Source of the DNA: Bombardia bombarda
Lineage: Eukaryota > Ascomycota > Sordariomycetes > Sordariales > Lasiosphaeriaceae
Direction of reading: 5' to 3'
DNA: 64,000 nucleotides
NCBI GenBank assembly: GCA_030512295.1
Contig: JAULSR010000001.1
Coordinates: 5,913,001 to 5,977,000 of the forward strand
Part shown: piece by piece, positions 1-10,075 of the stretch
Layout: every line of letters starts with the position of its first letter
How positions within the stretch are numbered: position 1 is the first letter of the stretch
Translations under genes and position numbers: made by a program
Notes under the pieces: generated by a model
What the model saw: only the letters and a program-made list of their open reading frames with translations
What the model was told of the DNA's origin: nothing
Database searches by the model: none

Positions 1-616
1 GGACGTAGGGGGGTATTTTGTGGTGGTGGTGGTGGGGGGCTGGCTGTTTGGAGTGGTGAGTGGGATGGATGTTTTGAAATACGCAGCAGTGGAATCAAAG
101 AAACGGACAGGGGAAGAATGAGCCCTGGTGGATGCAGAGAAATATAGTAATATGGAATGGAGCGGACTTGATATTAAGGGGGCGAATTAAGGGATGGGGC
201 AAGAGAACGGACGGGATGAAACTCGTGAGTATACATGCAAGCAAGCGGGTTCTTGAGTGAAGCAGTACCAGCTGCTAAAAGGCAGAGCCTGGAAGAATAC
301 CTATGGGTTCGAAGGGAGTTTGGTGTTTATATATGTAGCTTAGGATTCCTCAGATGTTTGTGCTTCTGACTATGACCATACTTTGATAGTTGAATACATT
401 GTTGGTAATCTCGAGCTGTATTACAGTCTTTCATTGACCTATTGATAATACACGATAACTGAGTTTACGTTCACATCCACAAAATCATATGCAGAAGCTT
501 TTAACTCGCATGAGCATGGACATATCTGCGCCTATTTACCCAAATTTACACTCTACATATCCATATACACATTACTAACTGACCACCTTTTATTCTCGAT
601 ATTTGTCGGCCCAACT

Positions 617-1967
617 CTAAACACCACTGCCAACAATCTCATCAACCCACACCTTGACCTTTTCTGCCACCTTCTCACCGTGATCTGCGTTATTCATATT
701 AGCAAAATACACACCTCATCTTCAAATTCAAACACGACTTACGAATGCAAAACGCATGTGGAATCCCCTCCCGATCAATCTCGATCCTCACCCTACCCCG
801 ACTATGCTCCTTCCGCCTCGCAATAAACTCATCCCGACACTCATCCGCCACCCAGTGGTCCTTTTCACCAAAATAAAAGAAGAACTTGTCCGGCACCACC
901 GCCACATCACCACCACCACTCTTCAACCCCTTCTCCTCCTCCTCCTCCTCCTCCTCCTCCTCCTCCTCCTCCTCCTCCTCCTCCTCCTCCTCCTCCTCCT
1001 CCTCCTCCTCCTCCTCCTCCTCCTCCTCCTCCCCAGCAATCTCCCACATCTCCCGACTCCACCTCTCCTCCGTAATCGTCACCAGCTCGTCCTTCCCCAA
1101 ATGCAGCGCCTGCCAGATCCCATCCCTCGACCTTAGAAACCCCACCGTCACCTCCGCCGCCGCCGCCGTGAACCCCATGACCCTGCGCACCACCACGCCC
1201 AGCAGCCAGCGCGGCCACAGGTCCACAAACGCCTTGGCCACGCGATGGGCGTGGCTGTCGAGCAGCGGTGTCGTCCGGACCACGTCGAGCTTCCTGCCGT
1301 TGGACGACCGGGCCAGGTGGGAGACGGCGGGAAACAAAAGGATGCCTGCTTTCAGGTTGAGGTTGACCCTACTCACCTCCTTATCATCACCCCCCTCGCT
1401 GCTCCTACCCTCCCGCAAGAAATGATGATGCCGATGAAACACCTCCACAGCGATATACGCCCCGACCGAATGTCCCATGACAACCACCTCGTCGTAGAAC
1501 CTCCCTCCACCCACGAGATTCAACTCCGCCAACCGCCCATAAACCCCCTCAATCTGCTCCTCCAGCCCGTACGGCCCCCTCCCCTCCCCCCCAAACGGCA
1601 CCCCCCCATGGTCGTCGCCATCCTCAAACCCCAGCAGATTCTGCGCATATATCGTAAACGCCACACCCGTCCCTCCCATCTTCGTCTCCGTCTCATCCAG
1701 CAACATCCTCAGCGTACCGAGAAACGTGTCATAATAATGCACCAGCCCGGGGTTGCCGGGGACGAAGACGAGGAGGACCTGTCGTTGTCGTCGTTTTTCG
1801 TCATGGCGGTTGTTGGGCGAGGGCAGTTCGACATATGGGACGCCCGATTGAGTCCTTTTTCTTGTTTCTGTCGTCATTGTTGGTATACTGTTAGGGGGTA
1901 GTAATAGGAGGTCTGGTGGTTTTTTATTGATGGTGACCACTCGCTGCCGTGTTGATGACACTGGCAA
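617..1967 (-). CDS. Lipid-droplet-associated hydrolase (LDAH/DUF2305 family), alpha/beta hydrolase
   Basis: Probable serine hydrolase acting on lipid droplets. Near the N-terminus it has the family hallmark FVPGNPGLVHYYDTFL (oxyanion-loop region), and later the nucleophile elbow GHSVG within VVMGHSVGAYIAVEV. The C-terminal His is in GIPHAFCI, directly before a 58-bp intron (685..742, donor GTAAGT, acceptor CAG). Exon 2 (617..684) then adds HHGEKVAEKVKVWVDEIVG and the stop. Without splicing the frame would read into an unrelated short tail, so the intron is well supported. About 440 residues. An alternative start lies 29 codons in, at MTTETRK. The oddity is a run of roughly 35 Glu just before the last catalytic segment, encoded by a GAG/GAA repeat. 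It lies in a loop between core elements, so the enzyme may still fold. Fold and family are confident; the substrate is not known from sequence. Confidence 0.85.
931..1034. repeat. (TCC/CTC)n trinucleotide microsatellite
   Basis: About 104 bp of nearly pure TCC repeats on the + strand. On the minus strand it is read as GAG/GAA codons, giving the poly-Glu tract of the hydrolase. A likely site of length polymorphism. Confidence 0.95.
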
Positions 1968-2508
1968 ATCTCAATTGGCGGAACAGCAGCCGAGGTAAAA
2001 TGCGACATGGGGATTTCTGTTCGGTGGCGCCCCACTAAAAACGCCACTGAACGTCAGGATTCCTGGCAGACCAGCCAGACGAAAGAGGCTCCAAATTGAC
2101 CACACATTCATCGTGGAGGAATCTTGTCTAAAAAGTACTAAACTGCCAGACTAACAGTATCTGAATTCCGGATCAACGTTCCTGAAGACCACTACCGCAA
2201 TTAATAGGGCATGCAGTAAGTGCTAAATAAAGCGGAAGAAAAAAGGCTTGCATCGAAACTGTGAAAACAGCTTAAATAGAACATGAATTCAGTCACCAGG
2301 ACATCAGTCACCAGTACATCGGAATTATAGCAAGGTAATTAGGTCTATCGTAGTACTCACAGAGGTCCGACGATCCTATTATACAGTAATAACACTATCG
2401 AGTAATGGACAAAAGCGGAGAAGAAAAAAGCATTCGCCAATCCGCGACGACAAAGGGTAACACACCCAGCATTACCAGCACTCATACCGCTTAAATACTC
2501 TTCCATCA
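1968..2508. other. Intergenic region, no gene seen
   Basis: Separates the 5' end of the hydrolase from the 3' end of the proline-rich CVNH gene. AT-rich with no convincing ORF. It should hold the hydrolase promoter and the CVNH gene's 3' UTR. Confidence 0.5.
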
Positions 2509-4433
2509 TCAGTTGAATGGACACTTGTTCAAATCTATTTCCGTCCCTTTCGAATGGCGTCCACAATGAAGCATCCCGTTGATACTCCAAATCCCAGAGT
2601 CTGTTCGCCAAAACATTAGCTCTTTGTGTCTCACAACCCAGGAAAACTTGTTGTCGCTTACCAAGACTGATCTCTGTGATATTGGGACTATTATCCTTCT
2701 TCCAACACGTGCAAAAGATCTTGTGGCTCTTCCCGTCGTATGTGCAGTCCGTGCAGGAATCCGTCCACTTGCCGGCATTGTCGCTTGTAGGCACAAGTAC
2801 TCCATCCTTGTTAGCAAAACAGTTTGCAATGTTCAGCTTGGAGCACCGCCAGTTCCATTGCTGATCGGTTGGGTTTGCCATCCGACAAGCCGCCTGAAGA
2901 TAAGCCTTCTTGCTTGGCCTGCGATCCTTGTCGAGCTCGAGCCCTACCTGTAGATCTGTGTCAGTTAGCATGTGGCACCTGTACAGACCACTTTGACAAT
3001 ATCAGCTTACATAGACACCTCTCAACGAGGGGTGGCGGTGGTTCTTGAGTTGCAAGTTCAATATCAGAAAGATCGCCTGCACGGGCAATATGAGAATGGA
3101 CAGGAGGGCGAGCCGAAGGGATGGGACGGTCAGGAGGGGGAATGTAGATGGCAGGATTGCCAAGAACAACCTGATCGGCCGGACTTCTTTTTACAATAGC
3201 ACCACCAGTGGTCTTGACCAGTTGAGGTACTGTAGAGGTGGGACTAGTGGTCGTCTTCTTCTTGGAGGTAGGAGGCGTAAAGGGAGGCGGTGTGGGGGGC
3301 CAGAATGGGTTAGGAGGCGTCCAGGGCTTGAACGTGGGAAATTGAGCTGGGGGGAATGACGGAGGCGCGGGAAATGACCCTGGGAACGAGAACGAGGGCG
3401 AGGGTAAGGCTGTAATTGTCGCAGCAATACCGTTAGCCGATGTTGACTTGGGACTACCCGTCTTGGTTTTCGCTTTTCGCGACTTGCTGCTCAGCCGCGA
3501 CATTAGGTGAGGCGGGGGCGGAGGCGGCGGAAATACAGAATACCTGGGTGGCACAACCGACTGTTTGGCTTTGTCCGTCGCCTGGGATCTGCTCGCTGTT
3601 GGCATCTGGCCTGGGGCTGTGGGAGACGGGAATTGCGATTGAAAGGCGGTAGGCTGCGATAGCCTCGGTGCCCGCGTGACGGGCAGCTGGTGGTTTGTGT
3701 GAGTGCCAGTGACGATGGGCGGTACCGCGAAGCCTGTGCGCGTCAAAGGAAGCGGAGCTTGGCTGACGAGGGTTTGCTGAGGCGGGTTTGGTCGAACCGC
3801 AGTGCCACCGGTTCGTCCTGGGGTGGTCCACGAATAGAACCCAGTGCCCACGGCCAGTGGCCAGCGGGTCTCGGTGCTTTGGGGTTTCTGGGACATGACG
3901 GGATGATTGGTACCTTGAACCGGTTGAGTCTTTTGAGTAAAGAAGGCTGGCATCGAGAATTTTGAGCGCGTGACAGGAAGCGGAACAATCGCCATGGTCC
4001 CTCGCGTTTGTCCAGGAGTCATCGGCTGGCTCATGCTGATTCGGAAGCGTTGAGTTGACTGGGAGATCACGGGCCGACCGGTACCTCGGAAGGGTCCAGT
4101 CGGCTGGGGCGTAGCTCGACTCACAGTGCCCCGGAACTGTTGGGTTGGCTGAGAAATCATGGCCAGGCCGGTACCTTGGAGCCGCCCGGTGCTCTGAGGC
4201 AAAGGCCGAATACTTGTACCTGCAAGTCGATGGGTTGGCCAAGAGTAGTAACTGGGGACCGGAATCGGGGGGTAGTAGAAAGTGAAGTCTTGGTCCGGAT
4301 TGGACGCATGCATGACGCTCAGGAAGCCATCAGCAGATGCGACGTGATTGGTGACACTGGGGGAGGGAGAATGCTCGCTGCATATTCCCAGGTCGCCCAA
4401 GAGAGCGAGAGCCAGAACCTGCGTGGCCCGCAT
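2509..4433 (-). CDS. Secreted proline/threonine-rich protein with C-terminal CVNH lectin-like domain
   Basis: Three exons: 3011..4433, 2662..2955 and 2509..2600, with introns of 55 and 61 bp (both GTAAGC donors; TGCTAACTGACACAG branch and acceptor in the first). The start at 4433 gives a clean signal peptide (MRATQVLALALLGDLGIC); an in-frame Met at 4469 adds 12 residues. The mature protein begins with about 400 residues rich in Pro, Thr, Ser and Gln, with imperfect repeats around QPT..FRGT, a run of eight Pro and a low-complexity PPxPF stretch. This is followed by a cyanovirin-N homology domain: WRCSKLNIANCF, GKWTDSCTDCTYDG, IFCTCWKK, ITEISL and, across the last intron, DSGIWSINGMLHC. CVNH domains bind glycans in known members. 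The long linker suggests a cell-wall or matrix display stalk (inference). The gene is divergent from a second CVNH gene. Confidence 0.75.
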
Positions 4434-5004
4434 TGTGGCACGAGTCGTGGCAGCGGTGTAATGGTGCAATCAAACGATGGGCAATGAATACCTAGGTACA
4501 CAGAAGAAATACTAGTGACAGATAGTGAGCTGGGTGGGACGTGACCAGACGTCGCCGACTGTGGAATGAATGGAATGGCGAATGCTTGAGAGGTTGAAGA
4601 AGAGAAAAAGTTCAGCGGAACAGGATTGGGAAAGATTTGGTCTTGGGTCTTTTCAAGCCAATACCTTCCCCGATGGCTGATGTCATTTGGGAAGGAGTGA
4701 ATTTTTCTTGCTTTTCTTCCGCTGCTGAGGAGCTGTGAGAATACAGAAGGAGCAAGAGCCTCTTTGCTTCTACAGGTGGGTTCCACATGAGCAACTCTCC
4801 GGGTTAGCACATCGGGCAGGTACGACCCAAGACTGCGATTCGGAGAATGGAAAGAGAAGGAAGAAGTTATGCTTGCCACCGCTTATGCCTGCCGAATCGA
4901 TGCGTGTTCACCCTTCCGACCGGAACTGATCTTTGCGGCTTGCACACGACATCAAGAACGATGCGAGATTAGCTCCTGGAACTCTCTTGCCAACTCCCGT
5001 CGCC
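4434..5004. promoter_or_regulatory. Shared divergent promoter region of the two CVNH genes
   Basis: About 570 bp lies between the two divergent start codons. No ORF in it has support. It must contain both promoters, so co-regulation of the pair is likely. No specific factor site can be claimed by eye. Confidence 0.5.
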
Positions 5005-5755
5005 ATGCAACTTGCCATGCAGATTTTGCGGCAATTCCCCTTTGCCTTTGCGGCAGCTACGTTGGTGAACGGCTCTCCATCTTTCTTCACCAGGAGCAAG
5101 ACGGATGATGTTGGCGACCGCGGGGGCTTTATGAGCTCCTGCACAGGTAGCTCCGATATTTGCTTTTCTCTTCTCGTTGTACCTTCTCTCGTAGAAAGAT
5201 TCATTCATTTCGCCATAAAGACAGACACACACTGACCTTTCGCCCTTCCTCTGAAGAGGTCCGTGTGCAGGTCGATGACAACTGGGGAGGCTTCTCGTCG
5301 AGCGTCTCTCTGGCCGCTGCCTGCGGCAACCTGTCGAGCGCCAATCCCACAACTGGACAGGAGAGCTTCACATGCGGGCACATCGATCTCAACCCGTGCT
5401 ATAGTTCCATAGACGGCACGCTGACTCCAGTATGGGCCAACAAGAGCAACATTGGCGGCTTCACTGGATTCTGCAAGAACTGCGACATTCGCGTCCGGGG
5501 CAGCCATGCAATCTTTGGCTGCGATTGCATTCACAATCACACAACCTTTGATACCATACATTCCGAGGTTGACTTGGGTGGGTCCTGTTATCAGGCTATG
5601 TCTTTGTGCATGGGCCGATGGTTGGTCGACATGCTGACTGGTAACTAGATGGCCACATATGGACCGACATCAACGGGATCCTTGCTTGTGGTGACTGGTA
5701 TGGGGTACCTCAGCTGGAATGCAAAACGACTGGTACTTGTGGGGAGGTTTGTTGA
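5005..5755 (+). CDS. Small secreted CVNH-domain protein
   Basis: Three exons: 5005..5146, 5257..5577 and 5649..5755, about 189 residues. The start ATG at 5005 gives a signal peptide (MQLAMQILRQFPFAFAAATLVNG). The CVNH core is NWGGFSSSVSLAAACGN, then HIDLNPCYSSIDGTL, GFTGFCKNCDIRV, FGCDCIHN and SEVDL. The last intron (71 bp, donor GTGGGT, branch TGCTGAC, acceptor CTAG) joins to DGHIWTDINGILACGDW and a Cys-rich tail ending CGEVC. Unspliced, the frame would stop at 5648 and lose the last conserved strand. The last intron has the same phase and the same position in the domain (after the E-x-x-L-G/D step) as in the divergent neighbour, so the two are paralogues. The first intron (donor GTAGCT at 5147, acceptor at 5256) is less certain. 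Likely an extracellular glycan-binding protein. Confidence 0.72.
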
Positions 5756-5905
5756 AACCAAGTCATAGGGACCTTGGCCAGTCATTGAGGAACTAGAAGG
5801 ACCTGTAAGATCTATCTATAACTGGACCGGTCATTCAAGTGCAATAAAAGCCTCATTCTGTCAAAATAGGGGGGTTTCACGGATAGGTTTTTACTATCCA
5901 CGTTT

Positions 5906-6705
5906 ATGGCCCAAGATCAGCAACACCTTGAACAATACCCATGCAGTCTCATTCGGAGCCGCCAACTCCCACATGGGCTAGAGGAGTATAACAAGACCCT
6001 GTTCAATGACGAATGGGACAACTTTGCGCCCACAAGGAGACATGTTTCTGTTTGGGATCTGACTGACGGCAAGGATGGTCAGTAGTTAGTTACGATATCT
6101 GACGCTGAAGCTTAGTTGTAAAATAGCTAATGGCAATAACAGAGCTCGAAATAAGAGAAAAGTTGGATGACACCGAAATTGACAACCTGTTTTGTGACAC
6201 TGCATACTTCAAAGTTTCTAGATTCATGTAAGCAAGCCGCCCTTAACATCTAAGTATAGGACTAGGATACTGACATGGGAAATTATTTAGCTTCATTTAC
6301 TCAGCAACAGCGAGAGCACCATTGAGCTGCTCCAAAGGACAGTTGGCACGGATCTTGACACATCACCAAGTCATGGCCCCGTTTCTAGAATTTGTTTTCA
6401 CATTCCGAGTCAGAGAGGAATCAGAGACAATGACTGCATTTCGACACGAGGACTACCTCGATAGATCAAGTTCCATTGCAAGCGACAGTCCACTTCGAAT
6501 CCAGCATTGCTTTAACCTCATTTCAGTCAAACACGACAAAGTTCATGACGAATGGCCATGGCCACTACGGCAAACGGCGGTACATCACTCATTCGAGCCC
6601 AAGAGCGGCCGAGCAACCTGGATGAGCTTGAAAGGCAACACAGAAATTGCCAGTAGGCTGAACAAATCTATCCCAGCCCATCCACAACTACGGCCATCTA
6701 CCTAG
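5906..6705 (+). CDS. CorA-like domain protein, truncated (N-terminal region only)
   Basis: Three exons, 5906..6077, 6143..6227 and 6291..6705, give about 223 residues in one continuous frame (introns GTCAGT..CAG and GTAAGC..TAG). The sequence fits the N-terminal soluble domain of the fungal CorA-like transporter superfamily: ILTHHQVMAPFLEFVFTF, then DEWPWPLRQTAVHHSFE followed by RATWMSLKGN. These are hallmarks of that family as I know it. Family members normally continue for hundreds of residues and end in two transmembrane helices. Here the frame ends soon after the hallmark, at a TAG lying inside a hairpin (6698..6727), and no membrane exon is seen before the next gene. It is either a gene fragment or a stand-alone soluble domain. 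Family moderately sure, completeness doubtful. Confidence 0.6.
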
Positions 6706-6727
6706 GGGTGTACTACCCCTTAGGTAG
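6698..6727. repeat. Inverted repeat/hairpin at the end of the CorA-like ORF
   Basis: CTACCTAGGGG and CCCCTTAGGTAG are complementary apart from a one-base bulge, with a 7-base loop. The left arm contains the stop codon of the truncated CorA-like ORF. Confidence 0.6.
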
Positions 6728-6976
6728 CTACCAGTAGTCCAGTCCGGCAAGCTGGGTTCTTTCCTTCCCCAAAGAGTCGCAATTCGTCCTCGTTCTATAT
6801 ATTGTCATTGTTCTCGAGTGTCCTGTTTACTTTCTCATTCCGTCCTAGAGAAGGCGCGTTCTAGTACCCTACCTTAGCCAGCATTTCGGACACTGTCAAT
6901 TGGCTGGTCTGTCTTGGTTCATTGATCCTCCATCCTCACCCCCCCTTCCCCCCCCCCACGGACGGCCGGATCGGCC

Positions 6977-9107
6977 ATGGAAAGAAACGATCCGGGCCCT
7001 TGTCAACAATTTGTATCATTTGTTGATGATCATCTCTCCGATAGTTGCGATGTGCTGGGCGAGAAGCGCCATTACTTTTCACGGGCTGCACAGCTCCAGT
7101 ACTGGAACGGAGCTCGTATAAAAGCAGTCGTCAAGGCTCAACACCCATCCTCCCCTGTCAATGTCGGCGCCATACAATCCCATTTTCTGGGTGTTTTCTC
7201 CCTTCTGGTCTACACAGGAAAACTAATATATTTGCACGATTTCTTTCTTTCTACGGGTATATCCGACAGCCAATTCCCATTGTTGGCACAACCTTCGACA
7301 TGGTCGAAACGAATCAAGAACCCCAGAGGCTGCAAACTTTTCTCGTCAGTTGGAGAACATCAATGGCTCTTCTTCCCACTTGTACTCAACACTTCGCTTC
7401 TCAATAATCAGTCCATCCCCCTGAGTTGCATTATACCCATTCTCATCCAGGAGGTCATACAGAAGGGTAATGATTACGAGGCTAGTCTGTACAAGATAGC
7501 CATTGATCCAGCGTATAATAAGCTTACCAAGGAGGTAAGCTTTTGTTGTCTTCTTTTGAATTCGTCAGCCAAGTTGGTTCTAAAATTACCTCTTTTGTCA
7601 ACAATAGGGTGGAAATTCCGTCCAGGACACATTCGTGCTCAAGGTTCAATGCTCTCTGAACCAGCATAAGAATGAGCTTGACGCGTACACCTATTTCCAG
7701 AACTGCCCAGACAAGAACATCGTCCAATACTACGGCTCTTTTTGCCAGAAGAGACATTTTTGTCTGCTGTTGGAATACATCGATGGTGGTAATCTGGAAA
7801 ATTATTTCAGCAGCATTGACCCACCCAAATCTGCCGAAGATCAGCATTTGTTCTTAACGAGTTTCTTCGGAGCTTACAGAGGCTTACACAGGATACATCA
7901 GGCCAGCCGAGCTGTGGGCCATGTCAGAGGGTCAGTTCTGCTGGTACAAATTGTATAAGTCTAACATATGACTTATTGCGCAACTAATAACAACTTAGTA
8001 TACATGGAGATATCAAGCCCGACAACCTGCTCCTCGTGAAAGGCACTTCTGGCAATATTTATGACTTCACCTTGAAGTTTGCAGACTTTGGTCACAGTCA
8101 CTTCTGTCATGTACGGACTGACGACCAACAACAGCCAAATTTGGATCGCCACGGAAATCAGACGTACAGTACGTGCATTCACTCATTTACTGTCCACCCA
8201 ATGCAATGAATTTAACAAAAGACCAGGCGCACCAGAAGCAATTCACCACACCAGATTTCTTGAGGCAGGGCCGAACTGGATAAACTATGCTGCCGACATT
8301 TTCTCCATGGGTGCTATCACATCTGAGGCTATTGTCTGGATGGTGTATGGAGGGAAGGGCCTCACTCAGTACTCTGACAACCGCAGACGGCTCATCAGCT
8401 CACTTCCGTCATTCAAGGGGAGCGGCTGCGACGCATGATTCCACAATGGCGTTGAACTATTGCCAGCAGCCAGGGAGATACACCAAGAAGTTCTCGCAGC
8501 TTTAGCGGATTCTGACAATCTCATATCTAAGATCATTGGACTCGTAGAGAACAGAATGTTGCGAAGAGAACCCCGGAAGAGATGGCCTGGCGACAAGCTC
8601 TGGAAACAGCTTGAGCTCGATCTTGACGCTGCAAGAGCTGCAATGGATCGACAACTTACCTTGCCGCCCACTTCAGCCACGAGCCAGAGTAGCACCGGCA
8701 TGGATTCCACATTATTACAAGTTAGACTTAGACCTTCACTCTGTCTTTCCGAACCTTTGGACGAACACAAACGTGTTTCTGCATTATCTGAGGCATCTTC
8801 CAGTCACTTATCACCCCGCATCTTTGACGATATTGTCAGATTTGTATCACAGGATACCGCGAGGACAGTTCCCGACTGTGAGAGTGTTTCCTGTCACGCC
8901 AACAACGCCCAGGCAGGATGCTTGCCGGTTGAGACGGGGTCGCCCTTGCCCACGGATGAGGTTGAAGAAGAAGTCAGCGAGTTGTTACTAGATGGAAATG
9001 TGATGATGCCCCTTATGTTTATTAGCTTAATATCAGCGCGGGTTTATTTTTATCTTAGACATAAGTTAACCCTTGATACTGTACGACAGGGATCAGCGTC
9101 GCTATAG
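6977..9107 (+). pseudogene. Fungal protein-kinase-like gene with an in-frame TGA
   Basis: Exons 6977..7534, 7608..7930, 7999..8168 and from 8227 onward keep one frame across canonical introns. The N-terminal region (VFSLLVYTGKLIYLHDFFLS, DPAYNKLTKE) matches the extension of a large fungal kinase-like family. The kinase core has FVLK (catalytic Lys), LLLEYIDGGNLENYF (hinge), IHGDIKPDNLLL (catalytic loop), FADFGHSH (DFG) and SAPEA (APE). The Gly-rich loop is degenerate (IQKGNDYEASLYKI). At 8436..8438 a TGA interrupts GCDA*FHNGVELLPA. The same frame then continues with a conserved-looking kinase C-lobe and a Ser/Thr-rich tail to 9107. The position is usually Cys or Arg in such proteins, so TGC or CGA to TGA would explain it. 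The product is either truncated just before the end of the C-lobe or the gene is dead. A sequencing error cannot be excluded. Confidence 0.6.
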
Positions 9108-9408
9108 ACAAATGTGACGAGAGCGCAAAGACAGAACCGTTGCCTCGTTGGTAACCAACTCCCCCAATATGCTATACGATACACCCCCCACGCCTTTGAG
9201 GGTGACGATAAGGACTGCAACTAAATATCGCATATATATAGCGTTTTATTCCATATAACGTAGTGCTTCAAAAGAGCCCCCGCCCTAAATCGGGTGGTAT
9301 AACCTTTTATTGGCCGTCCCAGTCCGAAGGTCTTACAATGCTTTGCTTTATACGTAAGAACTGTATAAACAGAGTGGAATCGGCTTAGTAACGGCGTATC
9401 TCTATAAA
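9108..9408. other. AT-rich intergenic stretch, nothing identified
   Basis: Contains runs such as CGCATATATATAGCG and no supported ORF. Could be an eroded repeat; no terminal repeats recognised. Confidence 0.35.
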
Positions 9409-10075
9409 TCAAGCAATATTTAACATGCCAAAATTGCAAGAAGGAACATCAGGGTATACACCAACCCCATCGAACTGAAAGTCCAGCTCCCCAATATCCT
9501 CTGCACACCTATCGAGAAGCATGCTCTTCAGAGTCGGCTCCAGGACACGCACCCGATTTTGACACCACCAATACCTCTTGTCCCGCAGCAGGATACCCGT
9601 CGCCCGGTAAAAGTGATCCGAGGCGGAGAGGCAAGCGGGATAGGCTGAATGGGCTTTGGTGGCTGACTAGCAGCAACGGACGGCGTCTTGGAAGATGGGG
9701 GCCGACGGAGCTGGCACACTTCGTCTCGGCGCTGACGGTGTGAGCAACGCGGCAGTTGCTCGTCGCACTGGCGGTTCTATAGCATTAGTCTAGGGTTACA
9801 CAGCCTTTAAAGGACGGATAACGAGATCCGGTCGATGGTAAACGGACCTTGACATGACGCTTGCGGCAGTTGAGGCAGCCTTTCCTGGACTTTTGGTGTG
9901 GTCTAAGCTGTCTCGAAGGGTCCAGGGTGTTGAAGGGCAGCTCGGCCAAGCCATCAACCTGGAATAAGTTGAAGTGCGCGGCTGGAGTAGCGGCACCTCG
10001 TCGCGACCGAGCGCTGGATCCCGATGACTCAGGAGAGGAGCCATCTGTGGACGTTGTAGGTGAGTGGTGGTGCAT
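9409..10075 (-). CDS. Truncated Zn2Cys6 transcription-factor fragment with a damaged zinc cluster
   Basis: The N-terminal exon reads HQKSRKGCLNCRKRHVK, the start of a fungal binuclear zinc cluster. It splices (donor GTCCGT; acceptor CCAG just before TGCGACGAG) to CDEQLPRCSHRQRRDEVC. This gives Cys-X2-Cys-X6-Cys-X6-Cys, but the fifth Cys (normally C-S-H-C) is Arg (CGT), so the second zinc ligand set is incomplete. Beyond the cluster, one reading stops at 9528. A further small intron (GTGTGC..GCTAG) would join another open frame that runs to a TGA at 9409. Either way the product is about 150-170 residues and lacks the several-hundred-residue fungal TF domain. Probably a relic or a decoy-type fragment; DNA binding is doubtful. 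Gene model uncertain. Confidence 0.45.

Noticed and set aside
886..1425. Poly-Ser and poly-Leu frames on the + strand over the TCC repeat
   Set aside because: They are antisense shadows of the poly-Glu tract of the hydrolase; no other coding character.
7608..9107. Use of TGA as a sense codon (recoding) in the kinase gene
   Set aside because: Many intact genes in the window use TGA as their normal stop, and other broken genes nearby have TAG; ordinary decay is simpler.
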